Below are positions 53,841 through 63,108 of a DNA stretch of 64,000 nucleotides, in pieces; positions within the stretch are counted from its first letter, which is position 1; every line of letters starts with the position of its first letter. The translations under genes and the position numbers were made by a program. This DNA comes from Casimicrobium huifangae (GTDB taxonomy: Bacteria; Pseudomonadota; Gammaproteobacteria; Burkholderiales; Casimicrobiaceae). The stretch covers positions 248,001 through 312,000 of the forward strand of contig NZ_CP041352.1 of the NCBI RefSeq assembly GCF_009746125.1. The letters are read 5' to 3'. The notes under the pieces were generated by a model. That model searched no databases and was not told the DNA's origin. It saw only the letters and a list, made by a program, of their open reading frames with translations.

Positions 53841-54890
53841 ATGAAACTTCACAGACATTGTTATGCGCTTTCGGCGGTGGCAGCAGCGCTGCTTGCGACT
53901 ACCGCTGGGGCACAGACGTCGAACGTGTCGCTGTTCGGCTTGATCGATACCGGCTTGCAACGCTACAGCGCGTCGGGCGCGGCATCGCTGACCCGCATGG
54001 GCACCGACGGGCTCAGCTCGACCCGTTGGGGCATGCGTGGCACCGAGTCGCTCGGTGACGGCCTGTCCGCCAGCTTCTGGCTCGAAGGCGCATTCAGCGG
54101 CGACAGCGGCAGTATCGGCTCGACCAACACCAACAACCAGTCAACCGGCTCCGCCACCGGGCTCTTTGGCCGTCGTGCCACCGTGAGCCTGTCGGGCAAT
54201 TTTGGTGAAGTTCGTCTCGGTCGCGATCTCACGCCGGCGTTCTTGAACCTGTCCGACTTCAATCTGTACGGCACCAACGGCACCGGCAACGCTGGCGCCA
54301 TGTTCTACCCGATCTTCTCGAGCCAGACGCACGTTCGCGCATCGAATGGCATCAGCTACTTCACGCCGGGCGGGCTTGGTGGTGTGTACGCGCACGTCAC
54401 CTATGCGTTTGGCGAAAATTCGACCAACTCGGATGGTCGCTACGCATCGGGCCGCATCGGCTACAAACAGGGGCCGTTGCATGTCGCCGTTGGCACCGCG
54501 CGTACCAACTATCTGGCCGGTAACCAGACGCAAACCACCGCAGGTGCCAGCTATGACTTCGGCGTGGCGCGTCTCAATGCGCTCTACGGCGTGAACAAAA
54601 AGGCCACCGTGGAAAACTCGGCGTTCCACGTCGGTGTTGCGGTGCCGCTGGGTGCATTTGAGGTGCGTGCTGGCTACACCGACGCCCGCGTGAAAGGCGG
54701 CGACGGCGCCCGGCAGATCATGGGCGGCGTGCTTTACAGCCTGTCCAAGCGCACCACGCTTTACGTCGATGCGTCACAAGTGGACAACAAGGGCGTTGGC
54801 AAAAACTTCGCAGTGGGCGACGGCCTGAAACCCGTCACGGCAGGTGGCAATTCGACCGGCTTCGAAGCCGGCATCCGCCACACGTTCTAG
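53841..54890 (+). CDS. Gram-negative porin (Neisseria/Burkholderia type)
   Basis: 349 residues. Signal peptide MKLHRHCYALSAVAAALLATTAGAQ, then TSNVSLFGLIDTGLQRY, SSTRWGMRGTESLGDGLSASFWLEGAF, GLFGRRATVSLSGNFGEVRLGRDLTPAF (the L3-loop region) and the C-terminal strand GFEAGIRHTF ending in Phe, the outer-membrane insertion signal. It forms a 16-strand trimeric porin by family. A GTG directly before the ATG is an alternative start. Confidence 0.93.
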   Translation: MKLHRHCYALSAVAAALLATTAGAQTSNVSLFGLIDTGLQRYSASGAASLTRMGTDGLSSTRWGMRGTESLGDGLSASFWLEGAFSGDSGSIGSTNTNNQSTGSATGLFGRRATVSLSGNFGEVRLGRDLTPAFLNLSDFNLYGTNGTGNAGAMFYPIFSSQTHVRASNGISYFTPGGLGGVYAHVTYAFGENSTNSDGRYASGRIGYKQGPLHVAVGTARTNYLAGNQTQTTAGASYDFGVARLNALYGVNKKATVENSAFHVGVAVPLGAFEVRAGYTDARVKGGDGARQIMGGVLYSLSKRTTLYVDASQVDNKGVGKNFAVGDGLKPVTAGGNSTGFEAGIRHTF

Positions 54891-54900
54891 GTCAATCCAT

Positions 54901-54930
54901 GCCATTCGCTGCATGAATGCGGCGAATGGC
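54901..54930. other. Near-perfect 14-bp hairpin after the porin gene
   Basis: GCCATTCGCTGCAT (54901-54914) and ATGCGGCGAATGGC (54917-54930) pair with one mismatch around a 2-nt loop, starting 11 bp after the stop. No T-run follows; it may protect the mRNA end. Confidence 0.5.
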
Positions 54931-54959
54931 ACGTTTACCGAACCAGCAGCTCATTCAGG

Positions 54960-54990
54960 GCCGCCGCGGCAACCGCCGGGCGGCTTTTTT
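54960..54990 (+). terminator. Terminator of the porin gene
   Basis: GCCGCC (54960-54965) pairs with GGCGGC (54979-54984), followed by TTTTTT. The T-run runs into the stop of the convergent gene. Confidence 0.7.
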
Positions 54991-55822
54991 ATTTGCTGCC
55001 TACCGGCTCCAGCCCGGTTTTGGCGATGACTGGCGCGGCCTTGGCTGAGGTGAAGAACTTGATGAGTGCACGAGCCGCCTCCGGCTCCTTCGCGCCGGTC
55101 ACAATGCCGGCGGAAAAGAACGTTGCCTGCTGCACTTCGTCGGGCAGCGGGCCGATGTAATCGATACCGGGGATCGGTACCAGTTCGCTCACCTGCTGCA
55201 GCCCCAGCTCGGCGTCGCCACGCGCGACCACGGTGCCTACCCGTTCGCTCAGGATGCGCTTGCTCTTCGGCAGCACCTGCTCGGCGATACCCAGCTTCTG
55301 CACCAGTTGCGTCGAGAAGTAGGTGCCGCTGGCACTCGCTGAGTAGGCGATGGATTTGGCGTCGAGCAGCGCCTGCTTGAGTTTCGGCACCGTGCTGATG
55401 TCGGGCTTTGGTGCGCCGCCCTTGACTGCGAAACCGATGGTCGAGCGCACCAGATCCACGCGGCTGCCGGCCACGGCCTTGCCTTCCTTGATGAAGCCGT
55501 CGAGCGCCGGACCGGCGAGGATGATGACGTCGAACTGCTCGCCGCGCGCCAGCCGCGTCGGGATGGCGTCGGGCGCGTTGCCCATCGAGGCGCCAAACGA
55601 CGAGATGACCTTGTGCCCGCTTTCTCTCTCGAACAGCGGCACGAGTTGTTTGTAGGCTTCGGTGAAAGCGCCTGAGGTGATGACGCGGATTTCCGCACTG
55701 CGGGGCGCTGGCGTGGGTGTCGGCGCGATGGCGCACGCCGCCAGCAATGTTGCGGCGCCCAGCCCCAGCAGGGCGAGTGCGCCACGAAGTGTTTTGCGGC
55801 GGAGGGGCAATATCGGTTGCAT
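54989..55822 (-). CDS. Periplasmic substrate-binding lipoprotein (ModA-like fold)
   Basis: 277 residues. The N-terminus ends in the lipobox LLAAC (Cys30). Binding-protein type 2 fold is visible: IRVITSGAFTEAYKQLVPLFERESGHKVISSFGASMGNAPDAIPTRLARGEQFDVIILAG, SIAYSASASGTYFSTQLVQKLGI, VARGDAELGLQQVSELVPIPGIDYIGPLPDE. This matches ModA-like proteins often annotated as molybdate-binding, but no transport genes are adjacent, so the ligand is open. Confidence 0.88.
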   Translation of the reverse strand: MQPILPLRRKTLRGALALLGLGAATLLAACAIAPTPTPAPRSAEIRVITSGAFTEAYKQLVPLFERESGHKVISSFGASMGNAPDAIPTRLARGEQFDVIILAGPALDGFIKEGKAVAGSRVDLVRSTIGFAVKGGAPKPDISTVPKLKQALLDAKSIAYSASASGTYFSTQLVQKLGIAEQVLPKSKRILSERVGTVVARGDAELGLQQVSELVPIPGIDYIGPLPDEVQQATFFSAGIVTGAKEPEAARALIKFFTSAKAAPVIAKTGLEPVGSK

Positions 55823-56033
55823 ACGGGTTCCTGTCGCCGGTAGGCGGAAGTGTGGGGTCGGCTGACGCGGTGGCTGCGCCGTCGTCTGTCAGGGATCAGT
55901 CTAAGCCAGCGTCCTGTCATGGTGACCACGTCGTCCCGCCGTCACCTTCTCCAACCTGGGCCTCATGTCCGACATCCGGCACGAATTCCGTATCAAGCCG
56001 CATCGGCAGCCAATTCGACAGGAGGTTTACGTC

Positions 56034-57236
56034 ATGGCACACGGTATCAGCGAGCGGATTCAGGGGCTGCTGACGCGGGCGTTCGTCACGCTTGCGTGCG
56101 TCACGGTGGCAGCGACTTCGCTGGCCGCAACTACGTTTCCCGGGACTGGCACCGGGCTAATTCCAGATGGCCCCAGCAGCACACCATCGGCGCCCACGAC
56201 GCCGCTGACCATCAGTTTCGCGGTCAGCGGCGTCACTGCTCCGTTGACCGATATTCGGGTCAGCATGACGCTGACGCATACTTTTGTGGGAGATGTGGAA
56301 GCGCGACTGATTTCACCGGGCGGCATGGTCTCGTTCCCGCTGTTCGGGCGGGTAGGCGTGACAACCGCAACCGCATTTGGCAAGAGCAATGACCTTAACG
56401 GCACTTACGAATTCGTGGACCCGGCGGTCACGCTCGAGAACCTATGGAGCGTCGCGGCGGCATTGACCAGTAGCGCGGATCCAATCCCTGCAGGCACCTA
56501 TGCCACCACTCCGGTGGGAGGCGCTGGCGTGACCGACCCGCCAGCCTTGACCAACCTTGTCGCCGCGTTTGCTGCCTTGCCGACCGCACAGGTAAATGGC
56601 ACCTGGCAATTGCGGATTGGGGACTGGACCTCCTTTGATACCGGCACGGTGACAGCCGCGAGCCTCACGCTGGAGTCCGCGCCGCCGCCGGTTCGGCTGG
56701 CAACGGCCCCCTCGACATTGCGCTTCGGTGCCAATCCCGCCGTGGGTTTCGGCCCCGCGCTGCCGGTGTTGCTGAGTGCGCCGACCGCAAACGGCGCGAC
56801 CGCCGTCAATGTCAACACCGCCGCGAACTGTTCCATCACCGGTGCCAACGCGGCGCAATTTGCCGTAGTGTCGGACGCGGTGACCGTCGCGGGCGGTCAA
56901 ACGCGGCAGTTGCTGGTGCAGTTCCGGCCGGTGGGCTCCGGTGTACGCACGGCGTCGCTGAATTGCCCGCTGACATCAACCCCAGTGACGACGGTCTCAC
57001 CGGCCACCGTGCAGGTGGCATTGGTCGGGTATGCCGGCGAGGAACCGAAGCCAAACTGTTACGACCTCGACGGTAACGGCACGGCTGCCGCAACCGTGGA
57101 TGGCTTGCTGATCGTGCGCCAGATGCTCGGCATCACGGGCGCGGCAATCGGCCAAGGCATCACGCTGTCGGCACCACGCAACAGCCCGAAAAAGGCGCTT
57201 GCGTTTGCGAGAACGCAGTGCGGGCTGCCTGACTGA
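56034..57236 (+). CDS. Secreted P-domain protein with the dockerin-like tail
   Basis: 400 residues from the ATG at 56034, preceded by AGGAGG. A signal peptide ends TSLAATTFPG. Residues about 30-215 look like a P/proprotein-convertase B domain (SFAVSGVTAPLTDIRVSMTLTHTFVGDVEARLISPGG, NGTWQLRIGDWTSFDTGTVTAASLTL). A second beta-sandwich follows (LRFGANPAVGFGPALPVLLS...). The last ~60 residues are the Cys-bracketed tail seen in the delta-60 proteins: CYDLDGNGTAAATVDGLLIVRQMLGITG, ending TQCGLPD. This shows the tail is a portable module. No protease domain is present. Confidence 0.82.
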   Translation: MAHGISERIQGLLTRAFVTLACVTVAATSLAATTFPGTGTGLIPDGPSSTPSAPTTPLTISFAVSGVTAPLTDIRVSMTLTHTFVGDVEARLISPGGMVSFPLFGRVGVTTATAFGKSNDLNGTYEFVDPAVTLENLWSVAAALTSSADPIPAGTYATTPVGGAGVTDPPALTNLVAAFAALPTAQVNGTWQLRIGDWTSFDTGTVTAASLTLESAPPPVRLATAPSTLRFGANPAVGFGPALPVLLSAPTANGATAVNVNTAANCSITGANAAQFAVVSDAVTVAGGQTRQLLVQFRPVGSGVRTASLNCPLTSTPVTTVSPATVQVALVGYAGEEPKPNCYDLDGNGTAAATVDGLLIVRQMLGITGAAIGQGITLSAPRNSPKKALAFARTQCGLPD

Positions 57237-57259
57237 GGCCCGGCGTTGTCAGCAGCGGG

Positions 57260-58027
57260 TCATCCGATGCCTTCGGCACGGAAGGCCCAACCCGTGAAGC
57301 GCCGCTCAACAAGTGCAGTGATCGCATAGAGCGCAATGCCAAGCACGGCGAGCGCCGCCACACCGGCGAACACCAGCTCCACATTGAAGCCCGCCTGCGC
57401 GTCGAGCATCATCTTGCCAAGCCCCGAGTTGGCGCCGATGGTTTCTGACACCACCGAGCCGACGAAGGCGAGGGTGATGGCAACTTTCAGCGAGCCGAAA
57501 AAATACGGCATCGAGCGCGGAATGCCGACTTTGCGCACGACATCGAGCTTGCTGGCGCCGAGGGCGCGCAGTACATCTTGCAGCTCCGGCTCGGTGGTCG
57601 CCAGCCCCGTGGCGACGTTGACCACGATCGGGAAGAACGAGATCAGGAACGCCGTGAAGATGGCCGGAATGGTGCCGATGCCGAACCAGATGATGAGGAT
57701 GGGCACCACCGCCACCTTCGGCACCGCGTTGAAGGCAATCATCACCGGGTAAAGCGCGCCGTAGATCAGTTTTGACCAGCCGATCGCGACGCCGAGCACG
57801 AGACCGAACACGATCGCGAGCCCAAACCCGAGCAGCGTAGTCATCAGTGTCTGCAGGCTGTTGTCCCGGATCGCAGGCCAGTACTGCACCAGCGCCTTCG
57901 CGACTGCGGAGGGCGTGGGCAACACCGTCGCTGGCAGGCTGAACAGCACGCAGGCGAGCTCCCACAGCAAAATCAGCGCAGCGGTGAAGGCGAGCGGGGC
58001 GAGGAGGTTTTCTTTCCAGTGTTTCAT
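57260..58027 (-). CDS. ABC transporter permease (NitT/TauT type)
   Basis: 255 residues, about six membrane helices. The loop LRALGASKLDVVRKVGIPRSMPYFFGSLKVAITLAFVGSVVSETIGANSGLG is the ATPase-coupling EAA region of SsuC/TauC-type permeases. It forms an importer with the ATPase gene 9 bp upstream on the same strand and the divergent binding protein at 58917. Confidence 0.92.
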   Translation of the reverse strand: MKHWKENLLAPLAFTAALILLWELACVLFSLPATVLPTPSAVAKALVQYWPAIRDNSLQTLMTTLLGFGLAIVFGLVLGVAIGWSKLIYGALYPVMIAFNAVPKVAVVPILIIWFGIGTIPAIFTAFLISFFPIVVNVATGLATTEPELQDVLRALGASKLDVVRKVGIPRSMPYFFGSLKVAITLAFVGSVVSETIGANSGLGKMMLDAQAGFNVELVFAGVAALAVLGIALYAITALVERRFTGWAFRAEGIG

Positions 58028-58036
58028 CGCTGACTC

Positions 58037-58828
58037 CTAGTGCTTGCCGATGTGTGAGCGCAGCTCATGCACCAGGTCCTGAAACGGCTTCTCGTAAGTG
58101 ATCTCGAGATCACGCGGACGTGGTAGATCAATCGTCTGCACCTTCACAATCTTGCCCGGCCGGTCGCTCATCACGTACACGGTGTCGGCGAGGAACACGG
58201 CCTCGCGCAGGTCATGGGTGACCAGCATCGCGGTGACGCCGCGTGACTGGTGGATGTCACGCATCATGCACCACAGTTCCTCGCGAGTGAAGGCGTCAAG
58301 CGCGCCGAATGGTTCGTCAAGCATCAGGATTTCCGGCTCGTGGATCAGTGCGCGGCAGATGCTGGTGCGTTGCTGCATGCCACCGGAAAGTTGCCAGGGA
58401 AATTTTTCGGTGAAACCGCCGAGACCGACGGACGCGAGCAGCGCGCGCGCCTTGTCGCGATAGGCCGCTTTCTCGCGACCGATGCGCGAGCGGTGGGGCT
58501 CGACGATTTCCAGTGGCAGCAGCACGTTGTCTACCGCCGTGCGCCACGGCAGCAGATTGGCCGCCTGAAATGCCATGCCGACCTTGTTGATCGGCCCGGT
58601 CACCGCTTTGCCCTCGATGGTGAGCCGGCCTTCGGACGTTGGCTTGAGCCCGCTGATCAGCTTCATCATCGAGCTCTTGCCGCAACCCGAAGGCCCCACC
58701 ACCGCGATGAATTCGCCCTTGTGAATGGTCAGCGTCAAATCGTCAACCGCTTTCACTGCCTGCTGGCCGTGGCCATACGTCATGCTCACGTGGTCGAGCA
58801 CTACCAGCGGATCGCCCGCGTTCACCAT
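58037..58828 (-). CDS. ABC transporter ATP-binding protein (NitT/TauT type)
   Basis: 263 residues from the ATG at 58828 (GGAG upstream). Walker [11 protein letters not shown]-loop AFQAANLLPWRT, signature LSGGMQQRTSICRAL, Walker B ILMLDEPFGALD and THDLREAVFLAD are those of SsuB/TauB/ThiZ ATPases. It is the first gene of the permease operon, divergent from the binding-protein gene across 88 bp. Confidence 0.93.
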   Translation of the reverse strand: MVNAGDPLVVLDHVSMTYGHGQQAVKAVDDLTLTIHKGEFIAVVGPSGCGKSSMMKLISGLKPTSEGRLTIEGKAVTGPINKVGMAFQAANLLPWRTAVDNVLLPLEIVEPHRSRIGREKAAYRDKARALLASVGLGGFTEKFPWQLSGGMQQRTSICRALIHEPEILMLDEPFGALDAFTREELWCMMRDIHQSRGVTAMLVTHDLREAVFLADTVYVMSDRPGKIVKVQTIDLPRPRDLEITYEKPFQDLVHELRSHIGKH

Positions 58829-58916
58829 CACACACTCCGCAATGTCTGTTTGGCCACGGCACGCAATTTGCGTACCGGAGCCATCGATCAACAAGACCTG
58901 ACAAGACGGAGATTTC

Positions 58917-59945
58917 ATGAAACGTCGCGCCCTGTTCGCAACGCTCACCCTCGGTGCGCTGTCGTCATTCGCCACGCTCGCGCCCACTGCGTTTGCCCAG
59001 ACACCGATCAAGTTCGCCCTCGATTGGCGCTTCGAGGGGCCGGCGGCGCCCTATTTTGTGGCGCTCGACAAGGGCTACTACAAGGCCGAAGGGCTGGACG
59101 TGACTATCGACACTGGCAACGGTTCCACCGAGGCCATCAATCGTGCTGCATCGGGCGCGTATCAGTTCGTGTTTGGCGACATCAACACGCTGGTGCGCTT
59201 TCGTGACAAGCCCGAGAGCAAGAAACTCAAGGTTGTGGCGATGATTTACGACGCGCCGCCGTTCGCGATCGTGTCATTGAAGAAGGCTGGCATCAGCAAA
59301 CCGAAAGACCTGGAAGGGAAGACGCTCGGCGCGCCCGCCGCCGACGGTGCCTACGCGCAGTGGCCGGCCTTCGTGAAGAAGAACGGCATCGACGCCAGCA
59401 AAGTGAAGATCGAAAACGTCGGCTTCCCGGTGCGTGAGCCGATGCTTGTTGAAGGCAAGGTGGACGCCATCACCGGCTTCTCGTTCTCGTCGTACATGAA
59501 TCTGCGCGGTCGCGGTATCGCTCAGGACGATATCCACGTGATGTTGATGCGCAACCTCGGACTGGAGCTTTACGGCAACGGCATCATCGTTGACAGCGAA
59601 TACGCGGCGAAGAACCCGAAGATCGTGCAGGGCTTTGTCAGGGCCACCCTCAAGGGCTGGCAGGACGCGATTGCCGACCCGAAGGGCGCGATTGCCTCGC
59701 TGATGAAGCGGAACTCGATCCTGAACGACGGCCAGGAATTCGTGCGCTTCAAGATGGCGATTGACCAGAACGTGCTGACACCCGAAGTGCGCGCCAACGG
59801 CATCGGCGGCGTCGACATGAAGCGCCTGGCGCGTTCAATCGAGCAGATCGGCGAGGGCTTCAAGTTCAGCAACAAACCGAAGGCGGAAGACATCTTCGAC
59901 GCAAGCTATCTGCCGGCGAAACCGGAGCGTACAATCAAGCAATAG
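58917..59945 (+). CDS. ABC transporter substrate-binding protein (NMT1/THI5-like)
   Basis: 342 residues. Signal peptide ends PTAFAQ; the N-terminus KRR does not clearly make a Tat motif. IKFALDWRFEGPAAPYFVALDKGYYKAEGLDVTIDTGNGSTEAINRAASGAYQFVFGDINTLV is the NMT1/SsuA-like fold. Proteins of this branch bind pyrimidines related to thiamine precursors, sulfonates or nitrate; the ligand here is not clear. Stop codon touches palindromic copy G. Confidence 0.9.
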   Translation: MKRRALFATLTLGALSSFATLAPTAFAQTPIKFALDWRFEGPAAPYFVALDKGYYKAEGLDVTIDTGNGSTEAINRAASGAYQFVFGDINTLVRFRDKPESKKLKVVAMIYDAPPFAIVSLKKAGISKPKDLEGKTLGAPAADGAYAQWPAFVKKNGIDASKVKIENVGFPVREPMLVEGKVDAITGFSFSSYMNLRGRGIAQDDIHVMLMRNLGLELYGNGIIVDSEYAAKNPKIVQGFVRATLKGWQDAIADPKGAIASLMKRNSILNDGQEFVRFKMAIDQNVLTPEVRANGIGGVDMKRLARSIEQIGEGFKFSNKPKAEDIFDASYLPAKPERTIKQ

Positions 59946-60056
59946 CTTTTCGGAAGATTGGCGTCCGAATGCGGCATGGCCGCCGAAATTGCAGAAAGTT
60001 GACTTTAGCCATTAATAGGTGTCAAGCCCGCATCAAATAAGCGCTTTCTGAAAAAG
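59946..60056 (+). repeat. Palindromic element copy G (111 bp)
   Basis: Centred near 60000.5 on GTTGAC. It starts CTTTTCGG directly after the preceding stop codon and ends CTGAAAAAG. The right arm is TCAAGCCCGCATC; the left arm ATGCGGCATGG has a 1-bp deletion. Right of the core is TTTAGCCATTAAT, fitting the consensus. Confidence 0.82.
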
Positions 60057-60100
60057 CCAATGACGATTCATGCCTTCGTCATGGCCGGTAGAATGACGTC

Positions 60101-61375
60101 ATGAACAAGCTTCTTGATGTCGCCGAATACATGCACTTGGTCGGGCGCTCCGCCCGCTCGGCCGCGCGGGTGATCGCCCGCGCCAGCACCGCCAGCAAAA
60201 ACGCCGCCCTGCTGGAGATCGCCGCCACCATCGAGAAGCGCGAAGCCCACATCCTGGAAGAAAACGCTGCCGACGTGCGTGACGCCAAGAAGGCCGATCT
60301 CACCCCGGCGCTGATCGACCGATTGACGCTGACCCCGAAGTCCGTTGCTGCCATGGCCGAGGGCCTGCGCCAGATCGCGCAATTGCCCGACCCGGTGGGC
60401 GCCATCGACGGAATGCGTACGCGGCCATCGGGCATTCAGGTCGGCAAGATGCGGGTGCCGCTCGGCGTCATCGGCATCATCTACGAATCGCGCCCGAACG
60501 TGACGGCCGATGCCGCTGGACTTTGCCTGAAAAGCGGCAACGCGGTCATCCTGCGTGGCGGTAGCGAGGCTGCGCGATCCAATCAGGCGATCGCCGGCTG
60601 CATCGACGCCGGCCTCAAGGCCGCCAAATTGCCGGAGACGGCGGTGCAAGTGATCGAAACCACCGACCGTGCGGCGGTGGGGGAAATGATCACCCGCCCG
60701 GAATACATCGACGTCATCATTCCGCGCGGTGGCAAAGGCCTGATTGAACGCATCGCGGCCGACGCCAAGGTGCCGGTGATCAAGCACCTCGACGGCAATT
60801 GCCATGTGTATGTGGACGAGCATGCCGACCTCGACAAGTCGGTGCGCATCGCGGACAACGCGAAAACCCGTCGCTACGGTGTCTGTGGCGCGATGGAGTC
60901 ACTGCTGGTGCACGAGGCGCGCATTCATGACGTGCTGCCGCGCATTGCCAAGGTTTTTGCCGACAAGGGCGTGGAGATGCGCGGCTGTGAACGTACCCGC
61001 AGCGCGCTTGCCGCGTTCGATGTAAAGGCAGCCAGCGAGGAAGACTGGTCAACTGAATATCTCGCGCCAATCGTCTCGATCAAGGTCGTGGCCGATCTCG
61101 ATGCGGCCATCTCGCACATCGAGCAATATGGCTCGCACCACACCGACAGCATCGTCACCGAGCATTGGAGCCACGCCCAGCGCTTCCTGCGCGAGGTGGA
61201 TTCGGCGAGCGTCATGGTCAATGCCAGCACGCAATTCGCCGATGGCTTTGAATACGGCCTCGGCGCCGAGATCGGCATCTCGACCGACAAGCTGCACGCG
61301 CGCGGGCCCGTCGGGCTCGAGGGGCTCACTACGCAGAAGTATGTGGTGCTGGGTGATGGTAGTGTGAGGGCCTGA
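60101..61375 (+). CDS. proA: Gamma-glutamyl phosphate reductase
   Basis: 424 residues, the usual length. It reduces gamma-glutamyl phosphate to glutamate 5-semialdehyde in proline synthesis (NADPH). Visible: [86 protein letters not shown] with the catalytic Cys, and [33 protein letters not shown] at the end. proB is not adjacent. Confidence 0.96.
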   Translation: MNKLLDVAEYMHLVGRSARSAARVIARASTASKNAALLEIAATIEKREAHILEENAADVRDAKKADLTPALIDRLTLTPKSVAAMAEGLRQIAQLPDPVGAIDGMRTRPSGIQVGKMRVPLGVIGIIYESRPNVTADAAGLCLKSGNAVILRGGSEAARSNQAIAGCIDAGLKAAKLPETAVQVIETTDRAAVGEMITRPEYIDVIIPRGGKGLIERIAADAKVPVIKHLDGNCHVYVDEHADLDKSVRIADNAKTRRYGVCGAMESLLVHEARIHDVLPRIAKVFADKGVEMRGCERTRSALAAFDVKAASEEDWSTEYLAPIVSIKVVADLDAAISHIEQYGSHHTDSIVTEHWSHAQRFLREVDSASVMVNASTQFADGFEYGLGAEIGISTDKLHARGPVGLEGLTTQKYVVLGDGSVRA

Positions 61376-61386
61376 ACGGCACGCCA

Positions 61387-63108
61387 ATGTTGACCTGGAG
61401 CCTGCAGAACGTGCCAACCAGTGCTGGCACCTGCCACGGCTGCGGTGCCGCTGGCACCCTGCACGCCCACGTAAAGACGGCGCACCAGGCGGACGCTGGT
61501 ACCGACTGCATTTTCGACCGCTGCAGCAATTGCGGTAGCCTCTCGCTACGTGGGCAAATGATTGCCTTCGAACATCTCTACGACACGGACGAGGCATTGT
61601 TCGTGCGCAGCTATGTGGAGAGCAGTGGTGGCCTGTGGGAGATGCTGTGGCCGGTTGCGTTGCTGGCCGATGCTCGCGATCGGTCATTTCTGGAGGTGGG
61701 CTGCGGCTTCGGTTTCACCGTCGACTGGTGGCACCGGTGCATGAATGCAGACGCCATCGGCTGCGATCCGGCGATCTACTCAGCCGTGGGGCGCAAGCTG
61801 CTCGGATCGCACATCCATAACGCCCTGCTTGCTGATGTCCCGGAAGCGCGTGGTCGCCAGTTTGACCTGATTTATGCCAGCGAGGTGATCGAACACGTCG
61901 ACAATCCGGTGGCGTTTGTACATGAGCTGGCCGCGCGCCTGACGCCGCGTGGCGTGTTGGTGCTGACGACTCCGGCGGCTGAATTTGTCGCACCCGAAAA
62001 CTCGGATCACACAGTGACGGCTGCTTTGGCGCCGGGCTTCCATGGCGTGCTTTTCTCGGAAAAGCAGCTCGGTGCCCTGATGCGGCAGAGCGGTTTCGCC
62101 TGCGTTGAAACCCGGCGGTACAACGAGCGTCTGGTGTGCTGGTGCAGTGCCGAACCGGTCAGGTTCCTCGGCGGCGCCGACGCGGCGCTGCCGGTTTATT
62201 TTGGTTATCTCGCCGATATCGTCAACCGGTTGCAGGTGCTGCAAAGTACCGACAAAGACATCGACTCACAGCGAATCAGTCTGCGCGCCGGAGCGGCCTA
62301 TCGTCTGTACAAGGAACTGGTGCTGCGTGGGCAAGTAGCGGAAGCGCGTAAGTGGCGGCACGCAGCCCACCGTGACCTGCTGCTGGAGCATCGAACGGGA
62401 TCGTCGACCGAAGCTGCTGTCGACGCGTTCCTGGCAACCGCCGACGGCTCCTTTGAGACATTCGTGGCTGGCGCCCGTCTTTACCTGCCGCAACTCTGCT
62501 TTGTCGAGGGGCAGGTTGCGGAACGCGAAGGCGATGTCGCGTCTGCGGCACGCTGGTACCGTCGCTGCGAAGCAGCCACACGCTGGATTGTTGCCGGCAG
62601 CCGGCTGGGCAACATTGAGGCATCGGCCTTCGTGTGGTCGGCGATAGCGGGACTGGTGAGAACTTTCGCCGCTGGCAAGCAACTGCAGGAACTTCAAGGC
62701 GCAGCCATGGCAATAGCATTTGCCGTGATCCGGCGCGACTCGCCATATGCATCGGTACCCGATCCGGTGACTGCGGCCAACGGCTTGCTGCAGGCGTTCG
62801 CGGCGATGCAGGAAAGTGGCGGTAATCACTTTTCGGGGTTGATCGAAGCAATGCAGCAGCAGAATGTTCCGCCGCATCCGCTGCTGTCCGCCGCTATTGC
62901 ACTCGCGCGAGCTCGCCATGCGCAGGACATACTTGCTGACCAGGCACTCGCAGGTCGTATCGCGGATGACGCTCGCAAGGCGCTCGACCTGCAGGCGGAA
63001 ACTCCGGCCGGACGCTGGCTTGGCGCGGACGTCACTGCCAGCCTGCGGCAGGCGCTGACACGCTATGTTCCGACACCAGCGAGCTTCTCCTCGTTGTTCG
63101 CACGTTGA
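61387..63108 (+). CDS. Class I SAM-dependent methyltransferase with zinc ribbon and C-terminal extension
   Basis: 573 residues. An N-terminal CxxC pair (CHGCGAAG, about 16-23) and a second (CSNCGSLS, about 46-53) suggest a zinc ribbon. Then the methyltransferase: FLEVGCGFGFTVDWW (motif I, about 100), DLIYASEVIEHVDNP and LTPRGVLVLTTP. The region after ~270 is helical, possibly TPR-like, and has no named domain. It is 11 bp after proA. The stop is overlapped by the start of the glycosyltransferase gene, so the two are coupled. A role in modifying surface or protein glycans is likely but unproven. Confidence 0.82.
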   Translation: MLTWSLQNVPTSAGTCHGCGAAGTLHAHVKTAHQADAGTDCIFDRCSNCGSLSLRGQMIAFEHLYDTDEALFVRSYVESSGGLWEMLWPVALLADARDRSFLEVGCGFGFTVDWWHRCMNADAIGCDPAIYSAVGRKLLGSHIHNALLADVPEARGRQFDLIYASEVIEHVDNPVAFVHELAARLTPRGVLVLTTPAAEFVAPENSDHTVTAALAPGFHGVLFSEKQLGALMRQSGFACVETRRYNERLVCWCSAEPVRFLGGADAALPVYFGYLADIVNRLQVLQSTDKDIDSQRISLRAGAAYRLYKELVLRGQVAEARKWRHAAHRDLLLEHRTGSSTEAAVDAFLATADGSFETFVAGARLYLPQLCFVEGQVAEREGDVASAARWYRRCEAATRWIVAGSRLGNIEASAFVWSAIAGLVRTFAAGKQLQELQGAAMAIAFAVIRRDSPYASVPDPVTAANGLLQAFAAMQESGGNHFSGLIEAMQQQNVPPHPLLSAAIALARARHAQDILADQALAGRIADDARKALDLQAETPAGRWLGADVTASLRQALTRYVPTPASFSSLFAR